A stretch of DNA of 64,000 nt from Limibacter armeniacum (GTDB lineage: Bacteria; Bacteroidota; Bacteroidia; Cytophagales; Flammeovirgaceae): the NCBI RefSeq assembly GCF_036880985.1, contig NZ_JBAJNO010000008.1, forward strand, positions 1,985,500 to 2,049,499, written 5' to 3'. The notes below the pieces were generated by a model. That model was given only the letters and a program-made list of their open reading frames with translations, searched no databases and was not told the origin of the DNA. A program made the position numbers and the translations under genes. Below, in pieces: positions 16,712 through 27,150 of the stretch (positions are counted from its first letter, which is position 1; each line of letters starts with the position of its first letter).

Positions 16712-19700
16712 ATGCAAACTATTGAACCTTACAAGCCTAAGAACAAGATTAGGGTGGTGACGGCGGCTTCTCTTTTTGATGGACATGATGCTGCCATCAA
16801 TATTATGAGACGAATCATTCAGTCATCAGGAGGAGAGGTGATCCATTTGGGACACAACAGGTCTGTGAAGGAAATTGTAGACTGTGCCATTCAAGAGGAT
16901 GCTCAGGCTATCGCTATTACCTCATATCAAGGTGGACACGTAGAGTTTTTCAAGTATATCCATGATATGCTAAAGGAAAATGGATGTGGCCATATCAAGA
17001 TCTTCGGTGGTGGTGGAGGTACAATACTTCCAGATGAAATTGAGGAACTACACAATTATGGAATTACCCGAATTTACTCGCCAGATGACGGGCGTAGTAT
17101 GGGACTGCAAGGTATGATCAATGATCTGCTGGAGCAGTGTGATTTCCCTACAGGTAAGCAAATCAATGGGGAAGTGAATGATATCGAAGCACGCTCAGCA
17201 AAGGACTTGGGAAGGTTGATCTCTGCAGCTGAAAACTATCCTGAAGAGATTGCAACATTCTTGGAAGAAATTCATGGTCAGGTTAAGCAGACCAAGATAC
17301 CTGTACTAGGTATTACAGGAACAGGTGGTGCTGGAAAATCAAGCCTTGTGGATGAGTTTATCCGTAGGTTCTTGAATGATTTTCCAGATAAACGAATGGC
17401 AATTGTATCTGTTGACCCATCAAAAAGAAAAACAGGTGGTGCATTGCTAGGTGACCGAATCAGAATGAATGCAATCTCTGACGATCGTGTATATATGCGT
17501 TCGCTGGCGACAAGACAGTCTAATTTGGCACTATCCAAGCATGTACAGGAGACTGTTAACCTGTTAAGAGCTGCCAAGTTTGACTTGGTTATTCTAGAAA
17601 CAAGTGGTATCGGGCAATCAGATACTGAAATTGTAGACCATTCAGATGTTTCATTGTACGTGATGACACCTGAGTATGGAGCAGCAACTCAGTTGGAAAA
17701 AATTGATATGCTGGACTATGCTGATATTATAGCAGTCAACAAGTTTGACAAACGAGGTGCAATGGATGCCTTAAGGGATGTGAAAAAACAGTATCAGCGA
17801 AACCATCAGCTTTGGACTGCCTCAGATGATGAGATTCCTGTTTATGGTACAATTGCTTCCCAGTTCAATGATCCAGGCATGAATAACCTGTACAGGTCAA
17901 TTATAGATTTGTTGGACGAGCGAATGGAGCTTGGTTGGGAGTCACATATGAACAGGACTTCAGTTCTGTCAGAAAAGCATAGCATTATACCTCCAAGCAG
18001 AACAAGATACCTTTCGGAAATTACAGATACCATCAGGAGTTATGATAAGTGGGTTGAAGAGCAGGCTGTCATTGCTGATAAGCTTTATGGAATTCACTCC
18101 ACAATGGAAACTCTGAAAGAGGCTGGAACAGAGGATGCATTACTTTCTCATTTGGAACAGACTTATGAAACCCTCAAAAGAAACTTCGATGGCAATAATG
18201 CCAAACTGATTGAAGATTGGGAGGCAAAGAAAGCAGCCTACAAGGCAGATGAGTTTGTTTATACTGTGAGAGGGAAAGAAATCAGGGTAAAAACGCATAC
18301 AGAGACACTTTCACATACACAAGTACCAAAAGTGTCATTACCTAAGTATAAAAGCTGGGGTGATATTCTGACTTGGTCTTTGCAAGAAAATGTTCCTGGT
18401 CAATTCCCATATACAGCAGGTGTATTCCCATTCAAGAGACAAGGTGAAGACCCTACAAGAATGTTTGCTGGAGAAGGAAACCCTGAGCGTACCAACCGAA
18501 GGTTTCATTACCTATCCCATGGTCAGCCGGCAGCAAGACTTTCTACAGCTTTCGACTCTGTGACCTTATATGGAGAAAACCCTGATTACAGACCTGATAT
18601 TTATGGTAAAATTGGTAATTCAGGAGTGAGTGTGGCTAGCTTGGATGATGCTAAGAAACTTTATTCTGGGTTTAACTTGGCAGAGCCAACTACTTCGGTT
18701 TCCATGACGATCAATGGTCCTGCAGCTGCTATGACAGCCTTCTTTATGAATGCTGCTATTGATCAGCAATGTGAGCTGTATATCAAAGAGAATGGACTGG
18801 AAAAAGAGGTTGAGTCAAAGATTGAGGCAATTTACAAGAAGAAAGGTGCCGAGAGACCTACTTATAGAGGGAACCTTCCTGAAGGTCATAATGGGCTAGG
18901 TTTGATGCTTCTTGGCGTAACGGGTGATCAGGTATTACCTGCGGATGTTTACGCCAAAATCAAAGCTTCGACGCTGTCAGCTGTAAGAGGAACAGTTCAG
19001 GCAGATATTCTAAAAGAAGATCAGGCCCAGAATACATGTATATTCTCGACAGAGTTCTCATTGAGACTCATGGGAGATATGCAGGAATACTTTATTAATC
19101 AAGGTATCCGTAATTTCTACTCAGTGTCAATATCAGGCTACCATATTGCAGAAGCAGGTGCAAACCCTATCACGCAGTTGGCTTTGACGTTGGCTAATGG
19201 CTTTACCTTTGTAGAGTATTACTTGAGCAGGGGTATGGATATAGACAAATTTGCACCTAATTTCTCTTTCTTCTTTTCAAATGGTGTCGATGCAGAGTAT
19301 TCTGTAATTGGTAGGGTTGCCAGAAGGATTTGGGCAAAAGCCATGAAGCTGAAGTATGGCGCAAGTGAACGTTCTCAGATGCTGAAGTACCATATTCAGA
19401 CATCAGGTAGGTCCCTTCACGCACAAGAGATAGAGTTCAATGATATTCGTACAACTTTACAGGCTTTGTATGCAATCTACGACAACTGTAACTCATTACA
19501 TACAAATGCTTTTGACGAGGCGATTACAACCCCAACAGAATCATCTGTAAGGAGAGCTGTGGCAATTCAGCTGATTATTAACCGTGAGTTGGGTATGGCT
19601 AAAAATGAGAACCCAATGCAAGGCTCATTTATTCAGGAAGAATTGACGGACTTGGTAGAAGAAGCAGTTTTATTGGAGTTTGATAGAATCACAGAGCGAG

Positions 19701-20086
19701 GTGGCGTATTGGGTGCTATGGAAACCATGTATCAACGTACCAAGATTCAGGAAGAGTCAATGTATTATGAACATCAAAAACACTCAGGCAATATTCCTAT
19801 TGTAGGTGTCAATACATTCCTTTCGAAAGAAGGCTCACCTACCATTATTCCTGATGAGGTAATTCGCTCAACTAAAGAAGAGAAAGACGGGCAGATTTCA
19901 ACACTGGAAAGCTTACACAAGCGAAACCATGAAATCTGTGAAGAGAAGTTGCAAGAGTTGAAAGCAGCAGCCGTTAAAAACGAAAATACGTTTGAGGCTT
20001 TGATGAGTGCAGCAAAGGTTGCTTCACTAGGTCAGATCACGCAGGCGCTGTTTGAAGTAGGAGGACAGTACCGCCGAAACATGTAG
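16712..20086 (+). CDS. icmF: fused isobutyryl-CoA mutase / GTPase chaperone (methylmalonyl-CoA mutase family)
   Basis: IcmF-type fusion of 1124 residues, the usual length. The N-terminal cobalamin-binding domain (about 10-145) has the DGH base-on motif in [16 protein letters not shown] MeaI-like G3E GTPase follows, with Walker [10 protein letters not shown], the [20 protein letters not shown] stretch and base-recognition motif NKFD. A linker leads to the TIM-barrel mutase domain (about 560-1124), with [10 protein letters not shown] and [11 protein letters not shown]. It interconverts isobutyryl-CoA and n-butyryl-CoA by a B12 radical mechanism, and the GTPase part loads and protects the cofactor. 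Close relatives with altered acyl-CoA preference (for example pivalyl-CoA) exist, so substrate is not certain. It is monocistronic with a strong terminator. Confidence 0.93.
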   Translation: MQTIEPYKPKNKIRVVTAASLFDGHDAAINIMRRIIQSSGGEVIHLGHNRSVKEIVDCAIQEDAQAIAITSYQGGHVEFFKYIHDMLKENGCGHIKIFGGGGGTILPDEIEELHNYGITRIYSPDDGRSMGLQGMINDLLEQCDFPTGKQINGEVNDIEARSAKDLGRLISAAENYPEEIATFLEEIHGQVKQTKIPVLGITGTGGAGKSSLVDEFIRRFLNDFPDKRMAIVSVDPSKRKTGGALLGDRIRMNAISDDRVYMRSLATRQSNLALSKHVQETVNLLRAAKFDLVILETSGIGQSDTEIVDHSDVSLYVMTPEYGAATQLEKIDMLDYADIIAVNKFDKRGAMDALRDVKKQYQRNHQLWTASDDEIPVYGTIASQFNDPGMNNLYRSIIDLLDERMELGWESHMNRTSVLSEKHSIIPPSRTRYLSEITDTIRSYDKWVEEQAVIADKLYGIHSTMETLKEAGTEDALLSHLEQTYETLKRNFDGNNAKLIEDWEAKKAAYKADEFVYTVRGKEIRVKTHTETLSHTQVPKVSLPKYKSWGDILTWSLQENVPGQFPYTAGVFPFKRQGEDPTRMFAGEGNPERTNRRFHYLSHGQPAARLSTAFDSVTLYGENPDYRPDIYGKIGNSGVSVASLDDAKKLYSGFNLAEPTTSVSMTINGPAAAMTAFFMNAAIDQQCELYIKENGLEKEVESKIEAIYKKKGAERPTYRGNLPEGHNGLGLMLLGVTGDQVLPADVYAKIKASTLSAVRGTVQADILKEDQAQNTCIFSTEFSLRLMGDMQEYFINQGIRNFYSVSISGYHIAEAGANPITQLALTLANGFTFVEYYLSRGMDIDKFAPNFSFFFSNGVDAEYSVIGRVARRIWAKAMKLKYGASERSQMLKYHIQTSGRSLHAQEIEFNDIRTTLQALYAIYDNCNSLHTNAFDEAITTPTESSVRRAVAIQLIINRELGMAKNENPMQGSFIQEELTDLVEEAVLLEFDRITERGGVLGAMETMYQRTKIQEESMYYEHQKHSGNIPIVGVNTFLSKEGSPTIIPDEVIRSTKEEKDGQISTLESLHKRNHEICEEKLQELKAAAVKNENTFEALMSAAKVASLGQITQALFEVGGQYRRNM

Positions 20087-20108
20087 TAATTATCTTCTGA
20101 CTGAAAAC

Positions 20109-20146
20109 AAAAAAGGTCTTCACGAAATATTGTGAAGACCTTTTTT
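20109..20146. terminator. bidirectional terminator between icmF and the TPR gene
   Basis: Stem AAGGTCTTCAC / GTGAAGACCTT with an 8-base loop, flanked by A and T runs on both sides. Confidence 0.93.
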
Positions 20147-20162
20147 GTTAGAAGAGTTAAAA

Positions 20163-21500
20163 TTAACCGTTGTTGCCAGACTCTTTAGCGTGTCTTTGTT
20201 TTCTTACCTCTTCAAATTCATATTTTACTACGTCTCTGAAAGGACCTGCATAAGCATCTTTCAAGTGAGCTTCAGCCTTGTCAAACTCCCCATTATTCTT
20301 GTATGCCATACCTAAAACAAGGTTGAATGTCACCTTCATTTGTGGTGAGAATTTAGGGTTGTGGATGATTTTTGACATTTGCTCCAGCGCTTTGCCCATT
20401 ATGTGACTTTGCATTTCAGCAGAGCCTCTCATAAATACAGTCTTGATGTCTCTTGCGTTGGCTGGGCGTAGGTTTTGATACTCTTCAATGTAAGAGATTG
20501 CCCCAGAGAAGTTAGACATGTCAAAGTTTAGCTTTGCAAGCTCCAACAGCCTTTTAGATCTATGCTCAGGATCTTTTTCGGCAGCCAATGCATTTTTGTA
20601 TGCCTCAATTACTTTTGTCTTGTCAGCTTTGAGAGCCAGCAGTTGCTTTTTCAGTTCAAATGCTTTGGTCAGAGCAGGGTCAAGGCTCAAAGCAATTTCC
20701 AACACTTCCGACGTTCTACTGTAATCCATGATCTGGAAATAAGCTTCAGCCATTGAGAAGTGGTAGTTTGCAGTGAAGCTTTCCAATGTTGGTGCAACGC
20801 TGCTTGACGCAGTAAGCTCAAGTACTTCTTTTACTTTATCAAATTTTCTCAGTTTGTATAAAGCATAGGTGTATTGCTGGTAGTAAATCTCTGTACCAGA
20901 AACAGGCTTGATATCCTTAATAATAGATTCCATCAAGCTAAGTGCAGTATCAAATTCTTCCACTTCATTTCTGTACATTGCTTCGTAGTATGAAAGGTCA
21001 AATTTGTTACCTACCTGGCTTTTGGCATCTTCGATATGCTGGTACATCTCTCTAATGTTACGGGTCTGATCCAGTACATCAAGAATCTTCAGCTTGAACA
21101 GGTATTTTTGCTCTTTATCTTTAGTCGTTTTATAGGCTTTGTCATAATACTGGACAGACTGATATGAATCTTGTGACTGAGCATACAAGTCTCCCAATTG
21201 ATCAAAAGCATCAGTGTAGTTATTGTCCTTTTCAACAGCTTTTTTCAATTCCTCGATAGCGGCATCAAACTTCGCATGTGAGTGAAAGATGGTCGCTTTC
21301 TTATAATTGAGTGTTGCATTGCTAGGATCAACCAAAATGGCATTGTCAAGCATTGCCATAGCGTCTTCAAAGCGGTTGTTTTCAAGCAGGAAGTCTGCTT
21401 TTTCGATAAACTCTTTTACTTTGTCAACTTCTTGACCGAATGCATTTGCACTACTTAGGAAAAAAAAGAAAATTAAAATTTTTGCAATATATCCTCTCAT
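20163..21500 (-). CDS. exported TPR-repeat protein
   Basis: A 445-residue protein from the ATG at 21500, which gives a clean signal peptide (MRGYIAKILIFFFFLSSANA, followed by FGQ). An upstream in-frame start at 21557 would bury the signal and is rejected. The mature region is a chain of tetratricopeptide repeats, for example DAMAMLDNAILVDPSNATLN, EELKKAVEKDNNYTDAFDQL and EIALSLDPALTKAF, with a final pair near residues 400-440. TPR arrays are protein-binding scaffolds; in Bacteroidota, periplasmic ones serve gliding, T9SS and envelope complexes. No specific partner can be named. It converges with icmF. Confidence 0.8.
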   Translation of the reverse strand: MRGYIAKILIFFFFLSSANAFGQEVDKVKEFIEKADFLLENNRFEDAMAMLDNAILVDPSNATLNYKKATIFHSHAKFDAAIEELKKAVEKDNNYTDAFDQLGDLYAQSQDSYQSVQYYDKAYKTTKDKEQKYLFKLKILDVLDQTRNIREMYQHIEDAKSQVGNKFDLSYYEAMYRNEVEEFDTALSLMESIIKDIKPVSGTEIYYQQYTYALYKLRKFDKVKEVLELTASSSVAPTLESFTANYHFSMAEAYFQIMDYSRTSEVLEIALSLDPALTKAFELKKQLLALKADKTKVIEAYKNALAAEKDPEHRSKRLLELAKLNFDMSNFSGAISYIEEYQNLRPANARDIKTVFMRGSAEMQSHIMGKALEQMSKIIHNPKFSPQMKVTFNLVLGMAYKNNGEFDKAEAHLKDAYAGPFRDVVKYEFEEVRKQRHAKESGNNG

Positions 21501-21724
21501 TGGGTTGATATTTTTAGCATTAACAACTTTTGTTACTCTTATCCAATACAGTTCCAAAAATATAAAAATACTGATAATCAGCTTTTACTTATTTTAAGCC
21601 TCGATATTACATTTCCACAATACAATACTAGCTCAAACCTTAAACGTAAAATGAAGAATATATTTTTCGATACTTCATTTATTATTAATGTTTTATTTAT
21701 CGATACATGTCGATCTTTCAATAT

Positions 21725-21765
21725 CAAAAAAGCAGCAAACCAAATTAAGGTGTGCTGCTTTTTTA
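21725..21765. terminator. terminator between the SPOR gene and the TPR gene
   Basis: Stem AAAAAGCAGCA / TGCTGCTTTTT with a loop of about 14 bases. On the minus strand it follows the SPOR protein gene (stop at 21800) and ends in a T run. Confidence 0.88.
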
Positions 21766-21770
21766 TTATA

Positions 21771-21810
21771 TCTAGTACATGTACTGATTTTTATAACGTC
21801 TAGTACATGT
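21771..21810. repeat. 12-bp direct repeat at the end of the SPOR gene
   Basis: TCTAGTACATGT occurs at 21771-21782 and again at 21799-21810. The second copy contains the stop codon of the SPOR gene, and the first extends into the palindrome AGTACATGTACT. It looks like a small local duplication of the gene's 3' end. Confidence 0.5.
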
Positions 21811-22918
21811 TCTTAAAATCAGCCAAATCGCCTCTGATTCCATTCTTAGCAAGTCTCTCCTGGTAATTGACAGCGCCTTCCTTATTGATGAAGTTACCGA
21901 CATATACCTGATATGTAATATCACCGCTGTACTGGTCAATCATAATGAATACATCTTCAAAACTTTTAGTCTGAATCTGTCTGCAATATTCCTGAGCAGC
22001 TTCCAAATCACCTACATCCGTCACATGGATTGACCATCTGTTCTTTTCTATTCTTACACCGTCAGGGTTGTATAAATAGCGGTACAGAGGATCAAATGAG
22101 ATATATTCTGCGAAGTAAGGAGTAGGCTCAGCAGTTTCACCTTTCGAGTCTTTCAATCCGAAGAACCAGTAAGCCTGCAATACTTGGAAACGAGTTCCTT
22201 CAGGTTCTCCTTCTGCATACAGGTAATAAGTGTTACCACCATCTGTAAGCTGTTTTGGCATTGAACGTCCAAGAGTGTAGGCTGTGATCAGGTAGTGAGA
22301 ATCATCATCAGGAGCACCTTCCTTTGGTTTAGGAGCAAAACGAAGGAAATCCAATTTACCATCGTTGTTGAATTCACCAAATGAATCAACACCCTGATAA
22401 ATACTTGAGAAAGATGTCTGGAAAATTCTCTTGCTATTTGTGATGTCAAAAAGGTTGTAACATCTGTATTGACAGTTGTCACCAAGACAGTCTTCACGGA
22501 AAGAGATCAGCATCAGGTACTTTTTACCCAAATACTCAAATTCTTTTGCCTCAAGAACGTTACTGTAATTTTGTCGGATGGTTTTCTCAATACCACAGTA
22601 AAAATAAAACTCCTTCCCATTCAGTAAGATACCGGTAGGGTTGGGGTTGAAAATATTGTCGTACTGCGAACCGTTCACAAAAAAAATCTTGAATTCTACA
22701 CTTGCATCACCATAAACGGTCATCGTAGTGTCTCCCGATTCTAGTGAAGTGGTAGGATAGAGTTCCTTCGTTATATTCACGCCCTCCTGCGAAAGTCTGT
22801 CTGGTGAATACCATTGACCTTCTTCAACTTGTGCATTTGCGGAGGTAGAAAAGAAAAATATTCCTAGAAAAAATATTAGTGATAGCGTTAGTACTTTATT
22901 CATACAACGGGCTTTCAT
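21800..22918 (-). CDS. exported protein with C-terminal SPOR-like domain
   Basis: A 372-residue protein; the start could be 22918 or the second ATG at 22903. It has a signal peptide with core VLTLSLIFFLGIFFF ending near SANAQ. The middle is beta-rich, with paired cysteines in the segment FREDCLGDNCQYRCYN. The last 80 residues (WSIHVTDVGDLEAAQEYCRQ ... YQVYVGNFINKEGAVNYQERL) match a SPOR domain, which binds denuded septal peptidoglycan. The protein therefore probably works in the periplasm near division sites; the function of the larger N-terminal part is unknown. It is a single gene with its own terminator. Confidence 0.75.
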   Translation of the reverse strand: MKARCMNKVLTLSLIFFLGIFFFSTSANAQVEEGQWYSPDRLSQEGVNITKELYPTTSLESGDTTMTVYGDASVEFKIFFVNGSQYDNIFNPNPTGILLNGKEFYFYCGIEKTIRQNYSNVLEAKEFEYLGKKYLMLISFREDCLGDNCQYRCYNLFDITNSKRIFQTSFSSIYQGVDSFGEFNNDGKLDFLRFAPKPKEGAPDDDSHYLITAYTLGRSMPKQLTDGGNTYYLYAEGEPEGTRFQVLQAYWFFGLKDSKGETAEPTPYFAEYISFDPLYRYLYNPDGVRIEKNRWSIHVTDVGDLEAAQEYCRQIQTKSFEDVFIMIDQYSGDITYQVYVGNFINKEGAVNYQERLAKNGIRGDLADFKNMY

Positions 22919-23530
22919 CTGATTGCTTTTATTTATTACAGATAACAGTGAAACGTATTACTTTATTTTGTTGAGAATAGGTAATTCAAAGCTGTTGTAG
23001 TCATCACGCTGATAATCACACAAGTTAAATTGGTGATATAATTTATGCCTAAACTAATGCCAATGGGGAGAGACTGACTTTTCTAAGATAGTAGCAGCTG
23101 GGTTTTCCACATTTCTGGTTGTAGTTTTTAGCAATATTTTCAGATGTTACTCACTTTGAGTTTACATTCATTAAGCAAATTTACATATTTTAGCGATCTT
23201 TACGAGGATTTAGTTCTATAGTTAAATTTAAACTTGAAACATTCTATTTAGCTAAAAACAAGCCAAAGTGCAATGTGGACAAAATTTAGATTATTCTATT
23301 GTGTTGCGAATATAAACACACTTTAGATGGGATGTTATACGTTTAAGTATGTAAGATTCAATCTGAATATAGCCCTTAACTATTTAAAGTGTTCTTTTAC
23401 AAAGGGTTGGCGAGGCTGCATTTAATCAATGAAAAATTGGTGCAAAAGTTGTTGCAGTTTTCGCTCTTGTCCAGCATAGGACTGGTTTTGAAAAAGAGAA
23501 TTATCAATAAAACCAAGCAATTAAATATTA
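22919..23530. other. non-coding divergent spacer
   Basis: About 610 bases of A+T-rich DNA between diverging genes. On the minus strand TAAATTTG at 23183-23176 matches the Bacteroidota -7 box and could drive the SPOR gene with a long leader. A short frame at 23389-23643 overlaps the next gene in another frame and is not credible. Confidence 0.4.
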
Positions 23531-24724
23531 ATGAGAAAGCTAAAACTAAAGATAGGATTAGTATTTGGTCTTTTAAGTTCTACTGCTACACTGTTTGCGC
23601 AAGGAGATTTCCCAGGAGCCAGAATCCGTTTTTCAGATGGTAAATATACAAATGAAAGACGAGTGAAATTAAAAGTTGCCGCAGAAGGAGCTACTGAAAT
23701 GCGTATTGGTGAAGATTTGGTCTTCAGTGATGTGCGTTGGATGAAGTATACAGAAGAGGTGGTTTGGATGCTATCTGATGGAGAAGGGGAGAAGATTATG
23801 ATGGCACAGTTTAAAGATGATTCTGGAAAACTGTCAGATGTAGTTACTTCAAAAATAACTTTAGATAATACGCCTCCATCAAACCCTTACATCAAGATTG
23901 ATGTACCTGGTAAGTATTATACAAATAAAGAGAGCCTGACGGTTGGTATAATCCTTAAAGCCGATGGTGCAAAATTTTATGAGATCAGTAACCACAATGC
24001 TTTTCATGGTAAAAAGTGGCAACTCCTGAAGGATGAGTATGCAGAGTGGGATCTGGAGCCGGGTTTTGATGGACCGAGAACCGTTTATGTGAGATTTAGA
24101 GATGTAGCAGGGAATGTTTCATTGACAGCCCATGATGAAATATTGCTTGACCGTACACCTCCAATGGAAGGAACTGTAGAAATTAATGGTGGACAAAAAT
24201 ATACGATTGATCAGACAAAAGAGATTGTCGTCAAGATCATGTCACGTCATGTTGATTCAATGGCTGTAGCTCAATCCGAGGAGGCTTTGAAAACAGCGAC
24301 ATGGGAAGCATACAAGGACAACAAGACACTGACGTTGGAAGGAGAAGACGGAGAGAAATCAGTTTTTGTGAAATTTAAGGATATAGCTGGAAATGAAACT
24401 CGAGCATGTTCTGATAATATCATTTTGGATACAACACCTCCAACTGACCTAAAACTGGAAATCAACAATGGCGCTAAAGAGACAGATAATATTAATAAAG
24501 AAGTGTCTCTTTCATTAGGTGGTGTAGATGTGGCTTATATGATTGTGAGTAATCATCCTTCATTCAGTGATGCTACATGGCGTAGGTTCCAGACAAAACT
24601 TGAAAACTGGAAACTAAGTGGGGAAACGGATGGTATTAAGACCGTTTATGCGAAGTTTAAGGATGAAGCAGGTAATATCTCAAGCCCAATCAGAGCGACT
24701 ATTTCTTTGAAGAGAGGATTTTAA
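23531..24724 (+). CDS. exported Ig-like repeat protein
   Basis: A 397-residue secreted protein. The signal peptide runs about 1-24 (core IGLVFGLLSSTATLFAQ). The rest is four tandem repeats of about 90-95 residues. Each ends in a tract such as VYVRFRDVAGN or VFVKFKDIAGN followed by a linker such as ILLDRTPP or IILDTTPP. These resemble bacterial Ig-like (OmpL47-type or Big-type) domains found in surface adhesins and exopolysaccharide-interacting proteins. It lacks a lipobox and a T9SS tail, so it may stay in the periplasm or join a complex. Function is unknown. It is monocistronic with a terminator 25 bases downstream. Confidence 0.75.
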   Translation: MRKLKLKIGLVFGLLSSTATLFAQGDFPGARIRFSDGKYTNERRVKLKVAAEGATEMRIGEDLVFSDVRWMKYTEEVVWMLSDGEGEKIMMAQFKDDSGKLSDVVTSKITLDNTPPSNPYIKIDVPGKYYTNKESLTVGIILKADGAKFYEISNHNAFHGKKWQLLKDEYAEWDLEPGFDGPRTVYVRFRDVAGNVSLTAHDEILLDRTPPMEGTVEINGGQKYTIDQTKEIVVKIMSRHVDSMAVAQSEEALKTATWEAYKDNKTLTLEGEDGEKSVFVKFKDIAGNETRACSDNIILDTTPPTDLKLEINNGAKETDNINKEVSLSLGGVDVAYMIVSNHPSFSDATWRRFQTKLENWKLSGETDGIKTVYAKFKDEAGNISSPIRATISLKRGF

Positions 24725-24749
24725 TTAGAGAATTACTTTAATATATCAG

Positions 24750-24792
24750 AAGGAGCAGCAATCGTAAAAGAAGGCTGCTCCTTTTCTTTTTT
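24750..24792 (+). terminator. terminator after the Ig-like repeat gene
   Basis: Perfect 10-bp stem AAGGAGCAGC / GCTGCTCCTT with a 14-base loop and a T-rich tail. Confidence 0.9.
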
Positions 24793-24887
24793 ATTCTTGA
24801 TTAGTGGCAAAGATCATTTCTTGTTTGACTATCCAGTGCTAGATTATAATTCTGAAATTTTTTGAGTACTGATAAATATGAAATTCT

Positions 24888-25919
24888 ATGAGAATCAGAA
24901 AAGCCTATAGTTTTGATGATGTATTGATTGTGCCAAAGTACAATACAATTAGATCAAGAAGAGATGTGAATTTCCAAACAAAAGTGACAAAGAATCACTC
25001 AATTGGAATTCCTATACTGATAGCCAATATGGATACAGTTTGTGAAAGCAAGATGGCCATAGCAGTAGGTAAGTTAGGAGGTTTAGGAGTGATTCACCGT
25101 TTCCTGACGATTGAGGAGCAGGCTTCAGAGATACGGGCAGTAAAGGATGAAGGCTTGATCAGTGCGGCTGCACTGGGCGTTAAAGATTATGAAGAACGAT
25201 TGGAGGCTTTAGTGGAGGCAGGGTTGGATATAGTAGTACTGGATATTGCTCATGGTCACTCAATTATGGCAAAGGAAACATTGGACTATGTAAAGAAACA
25301 CTTTCCAAAGGTAGACGTCTTGGTTGGAAATATTGCAAGCAGGGATGCTGCCCAAGAGTTTGCAGATTGGGGAGCGGATGGACTCAAAGTAGGAGTAGGT
25401 CCAGGTTCTATGTGTACGACAAGAATTATGACAGGCTGTGGAGTGCCTCAGCTTACAGCAATTGACGATGCCTTCCAAGGGGCAGGTGGATTGCCTATCT
25501 GTGCAGATGGAGGAATCAAGCAGCCAGGGGATATTGTCAAAGCTATTGGCGCAGGAGCTGATAATGTAATGGTAGGCTCTATAGTAAGTGGTACAGATGA
25601 AGCTCCGGGGGAGTTGATAGTGGCAAACGGTAAGAAGTTTAAAACCTATAGGGGGATGGCAAGCTTCGATGCTGCTGTCAGCAAAATGAAAAAAGACAAG
25701 CAGCAAGTAACTGAAGTAATCAGTGTGGAAGGCGAGAAAACATTGGTGGAGTATAAAGGGCCAGTGGAACCTATTCTAAAGCGTTACTTAGGAGGTTTAG
25801 CTTCAGGTATGACTTACAATGGAGCTACCACGATAGCTGAGCTTAAGGCGAATGTTGAGTTTGTGGAAATGTCAACACTTGGCTTGAAGGAAAGTATAGC
25901 TCACGGCAAAAGAGATTGA
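24888..25919 (+). CDS. guaC: probable GMP reductase (IMPDH/GMPR family)
   Basis: A TIM-barrel oxidoreductase of 343 residues. The nucleophile is C176 in [13 protein letters not shown], and the phosphate-binding segment [17 protein letters not shown] follows. It lacks the CBS pair of IMP dehydrogenase and is about 140 residues shorter. The late segment [19 protein letters not shown] resembles GMP reductase more than GuaB. GMP reductase deaminates GMP to IMP with NADPH in purine salvage. A CBS-less IMP dehydrogenase remains possible, because [11 protein letters not shown] is intermediate between the two families. It is a single gene with a terminator at once downstream. Confidence 0.8.
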   Translation: MRIRKAYSFDDVLIVPKYNTIRSRRDVNFQTKVTKNHSIGIPILIANMDTVCESKMAIAVGKLGGLGVIHRFLTIEEQASEIRAVKDEGLISAAALGVKDYEERLEALVEAGLDIVVLDIAHGHSIMAKETLDYVKKHFPKVDVLVGNIASRDAAQEFADWGADGLKVGVGPGSMCTTRIMTGCGVPQLTAIDDAFQGAGGLPICADGGIKQPGDIVKAIGAGADNVMVGSIVSGTDEAPGELIVANGKKFKTYRGMASFDAAVSKMKKDKQQVTEVISVEGEKTLVEYKGPVEPILKRYLGGLASGMTYNGATTIAELKANVEFVEMSTLGLKESIAHGKRD

Positions 25920-25921
25920 AC

Positions 25922-25959
25922 AAAAAAAGGAAGTTTCAGAAATGGGGCTTCCTTTTTTT
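25922..25959 (+). terminator. terminator after the GMP reductase-like gene
   Basis: Stem AAAAAAAGGAAG / CTTCCTTTTTTT with a 14-base loop, starting three bases after the stop codon. Confidence 0.88.
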
Positions 25960-26101
25960 ATGAATTTGTCACGTAAGGCAGAGGAGAGCAATCTTTATAT
26001 TGTATAATATCCAATCATCTAATTTGAAAAGGAGGTAAATCCCAATTAAACCTCAGGTTTCGCCCGAAACCATATTTCATGTTCAACCAAACTTAAAAGC
26101 T

Positions 26102-26743
26102 ATGAATACGCTCAAGGCTGATACGCCAGTAGAAGAGGTGGCAAGCTCACTTACTCACGGTCTAGGTGCTGTATTGAGTATTGTTGGACTTTTCGCGCTT
26201 ATCTGGCGAGACGAAACACCCCTTCCTGCACTTCATGTGACCAGTTACACAGTATTTGGAGGTAGCATGGTAGTCCTTTATTTGGCTTCTACATTATACC
26301 ATGCTTTTTTTAGGAACAAGCGCCTCTATCGAATTTTTCAGCTGATAGACCATTCAGCTATTTATGTACTAATAGCAGGAACCTATACGCCATTTACATT
26401 AATCACCATAAAAGGTTCATCAGGAATCTGGATGTTTGTGATTATTTGGCTGATGGCCATTTCAGGAGTGATCTTTAAATTCTTTTTTATTGGAAAGTAC
26501 AAACGCTTGTCACTGCTGTTTTACCTGATTATGGGTTGGGTAGGAGCATTCTTTTACCGTGACCTGCTAAATGAGTTGAAAGAAGATGGGTTCAACCTTC
26601 TTTTATTGGGAGGTTTGAGTTACAGTATCGGTGTTGTGTTTTATATATGGAACAAGCTTCCGTTTAATCATGCTATCTGGCACTTATTTGTAATGGGTGG
26701 GAGTGCATTTTTGTATTTTTGTATCTATCATTATGTGCGATGA
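26102..26743 (+). CDS. hemolysin III / PAQR-family membrane protein
   Basis: A 213-residue integral membrane protein with about seven helices, typical of the HlyIII (YqfA, progestin/adiponectin receptor-like) family. Metal-site residues characteristic of PAQR proteins are visible: the Ser/His pair in SSLTHGLGAVLS near the N-terminus, the His in STLYHAFF and the C-terminal His in HAIWHLFVMGG. Such proteins may be zinc-dependent lipid hydrolases or act in membrane fluidity control; the hemolysin name is historical. It stands alone upstream of the SRP RNA gene. No terminator hairpin is obvious directly after it. Confidence 0.9.
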   Translation: MNTLKADTPVEEVASSLTHGLGAVLSIVGLFALIWRDETPLPALHVTSYTVFGGSMVVLYLASTLYHAFFRNKRLYRIFQLIDHSAIYVLIAGTYTPFTLITIKGSSGIWMFVIIWLMAISGVIFKFFFIGKYKRLSLLFYLIMGWVGAFFYRDLLNELKEDGFNLLLLGGLSYSIGVVFYIWNKLPFNHAIWHLFVMGGSAFLYFCIYHYVR

Positions 26744-26817
26744 GATATTTTATAAAAAAATAATAAACTGAAGTTCAGTGATTAAAGTGTTAGGGGATGT
26801 CTAATTGTAAGAAATAG

Positions 26818-26849
26818 TTGGACTCCCTTATTTTTTTATGCTATATTTG
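26818..26849 (+). promoter_or_regulatory. promoter of the SRP RNA gene
   Basis: Bacteroidota-type sigma promoter: TTG at 26818-26820 (-33 element), 21 bases, then TATATTTG at 26842-26849, a perfect TAnnTTTG -7 box. The predicted start is about 26855, exactly where the SRP RNA helix begins. Confidence 0.85.
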
Positions 26850-26854
26850 CATTG

Positions 26855-26945
26855 CAAGTCAGTACGATCAGCTCCTACGAATCCCCCAGGTGCGGAAGCA
26901 AGCAAGGGTAAGTGGTTGAGCGGTGCGTTACTGGCTTGTTTTTTT
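26855..26945 (+). ncRNA. ffs: 4.5S signal recognition particle RNA
   Basis: Small bacterial SRP RNA of about 90 nt. The 5' end CAAGTCAGTA pairs with TACTGGCTTG (26929-26938) through one G-U pair, closing a long hairpin. The apical domain AGGTGCGGAAGCAAGCAAGG carries the GGAA tetraloop and the asymmetric bulge that binds Ffh. A run of seven T residues directly after the helix serves as terminator. The RNA scaffolds co-translational targeting of membrane proteins. The promoter directly upstream supports both ends. Confidence 0.93.
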
Positions 26946-27013
26946 ATGCCCTATTCTCTCTTTTCCCTTCCTACAATTCTTTAGATTTCATTATATATTT
27001 TCTAGAATAAGTA

Positions 27014-27021
27014 TATTTTTG
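27014..27021 (+). promoter_or_regulatory. candidate -7 box for the transaldolase unit
   Basis: TATTTTTG matches TAnnTTTG, 130 bases before the transaldolase ATG at 27151. No matching TTG lies at the expected -33 position, so this is only a candidate. Confidence 0.3.
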
Positions 27022-27150
27022 TATCAAGTGGAGAGTATTTTACTCTAGCCAAACAACATACTTTGAATATGCAGATAGTGATCGGTAGAAATAGTGCGAA
27101 ATGCCCTTACGACTATCATCCACTGTAAAAATGAAAACTAAACAATACAC

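Noticed and set aside
23389-23643. 84-residue frame overlapping the start of the Ig-like gene
   Set aside because: It overlaps the signal peptide of the real gene in another frame and has no recognisable features.
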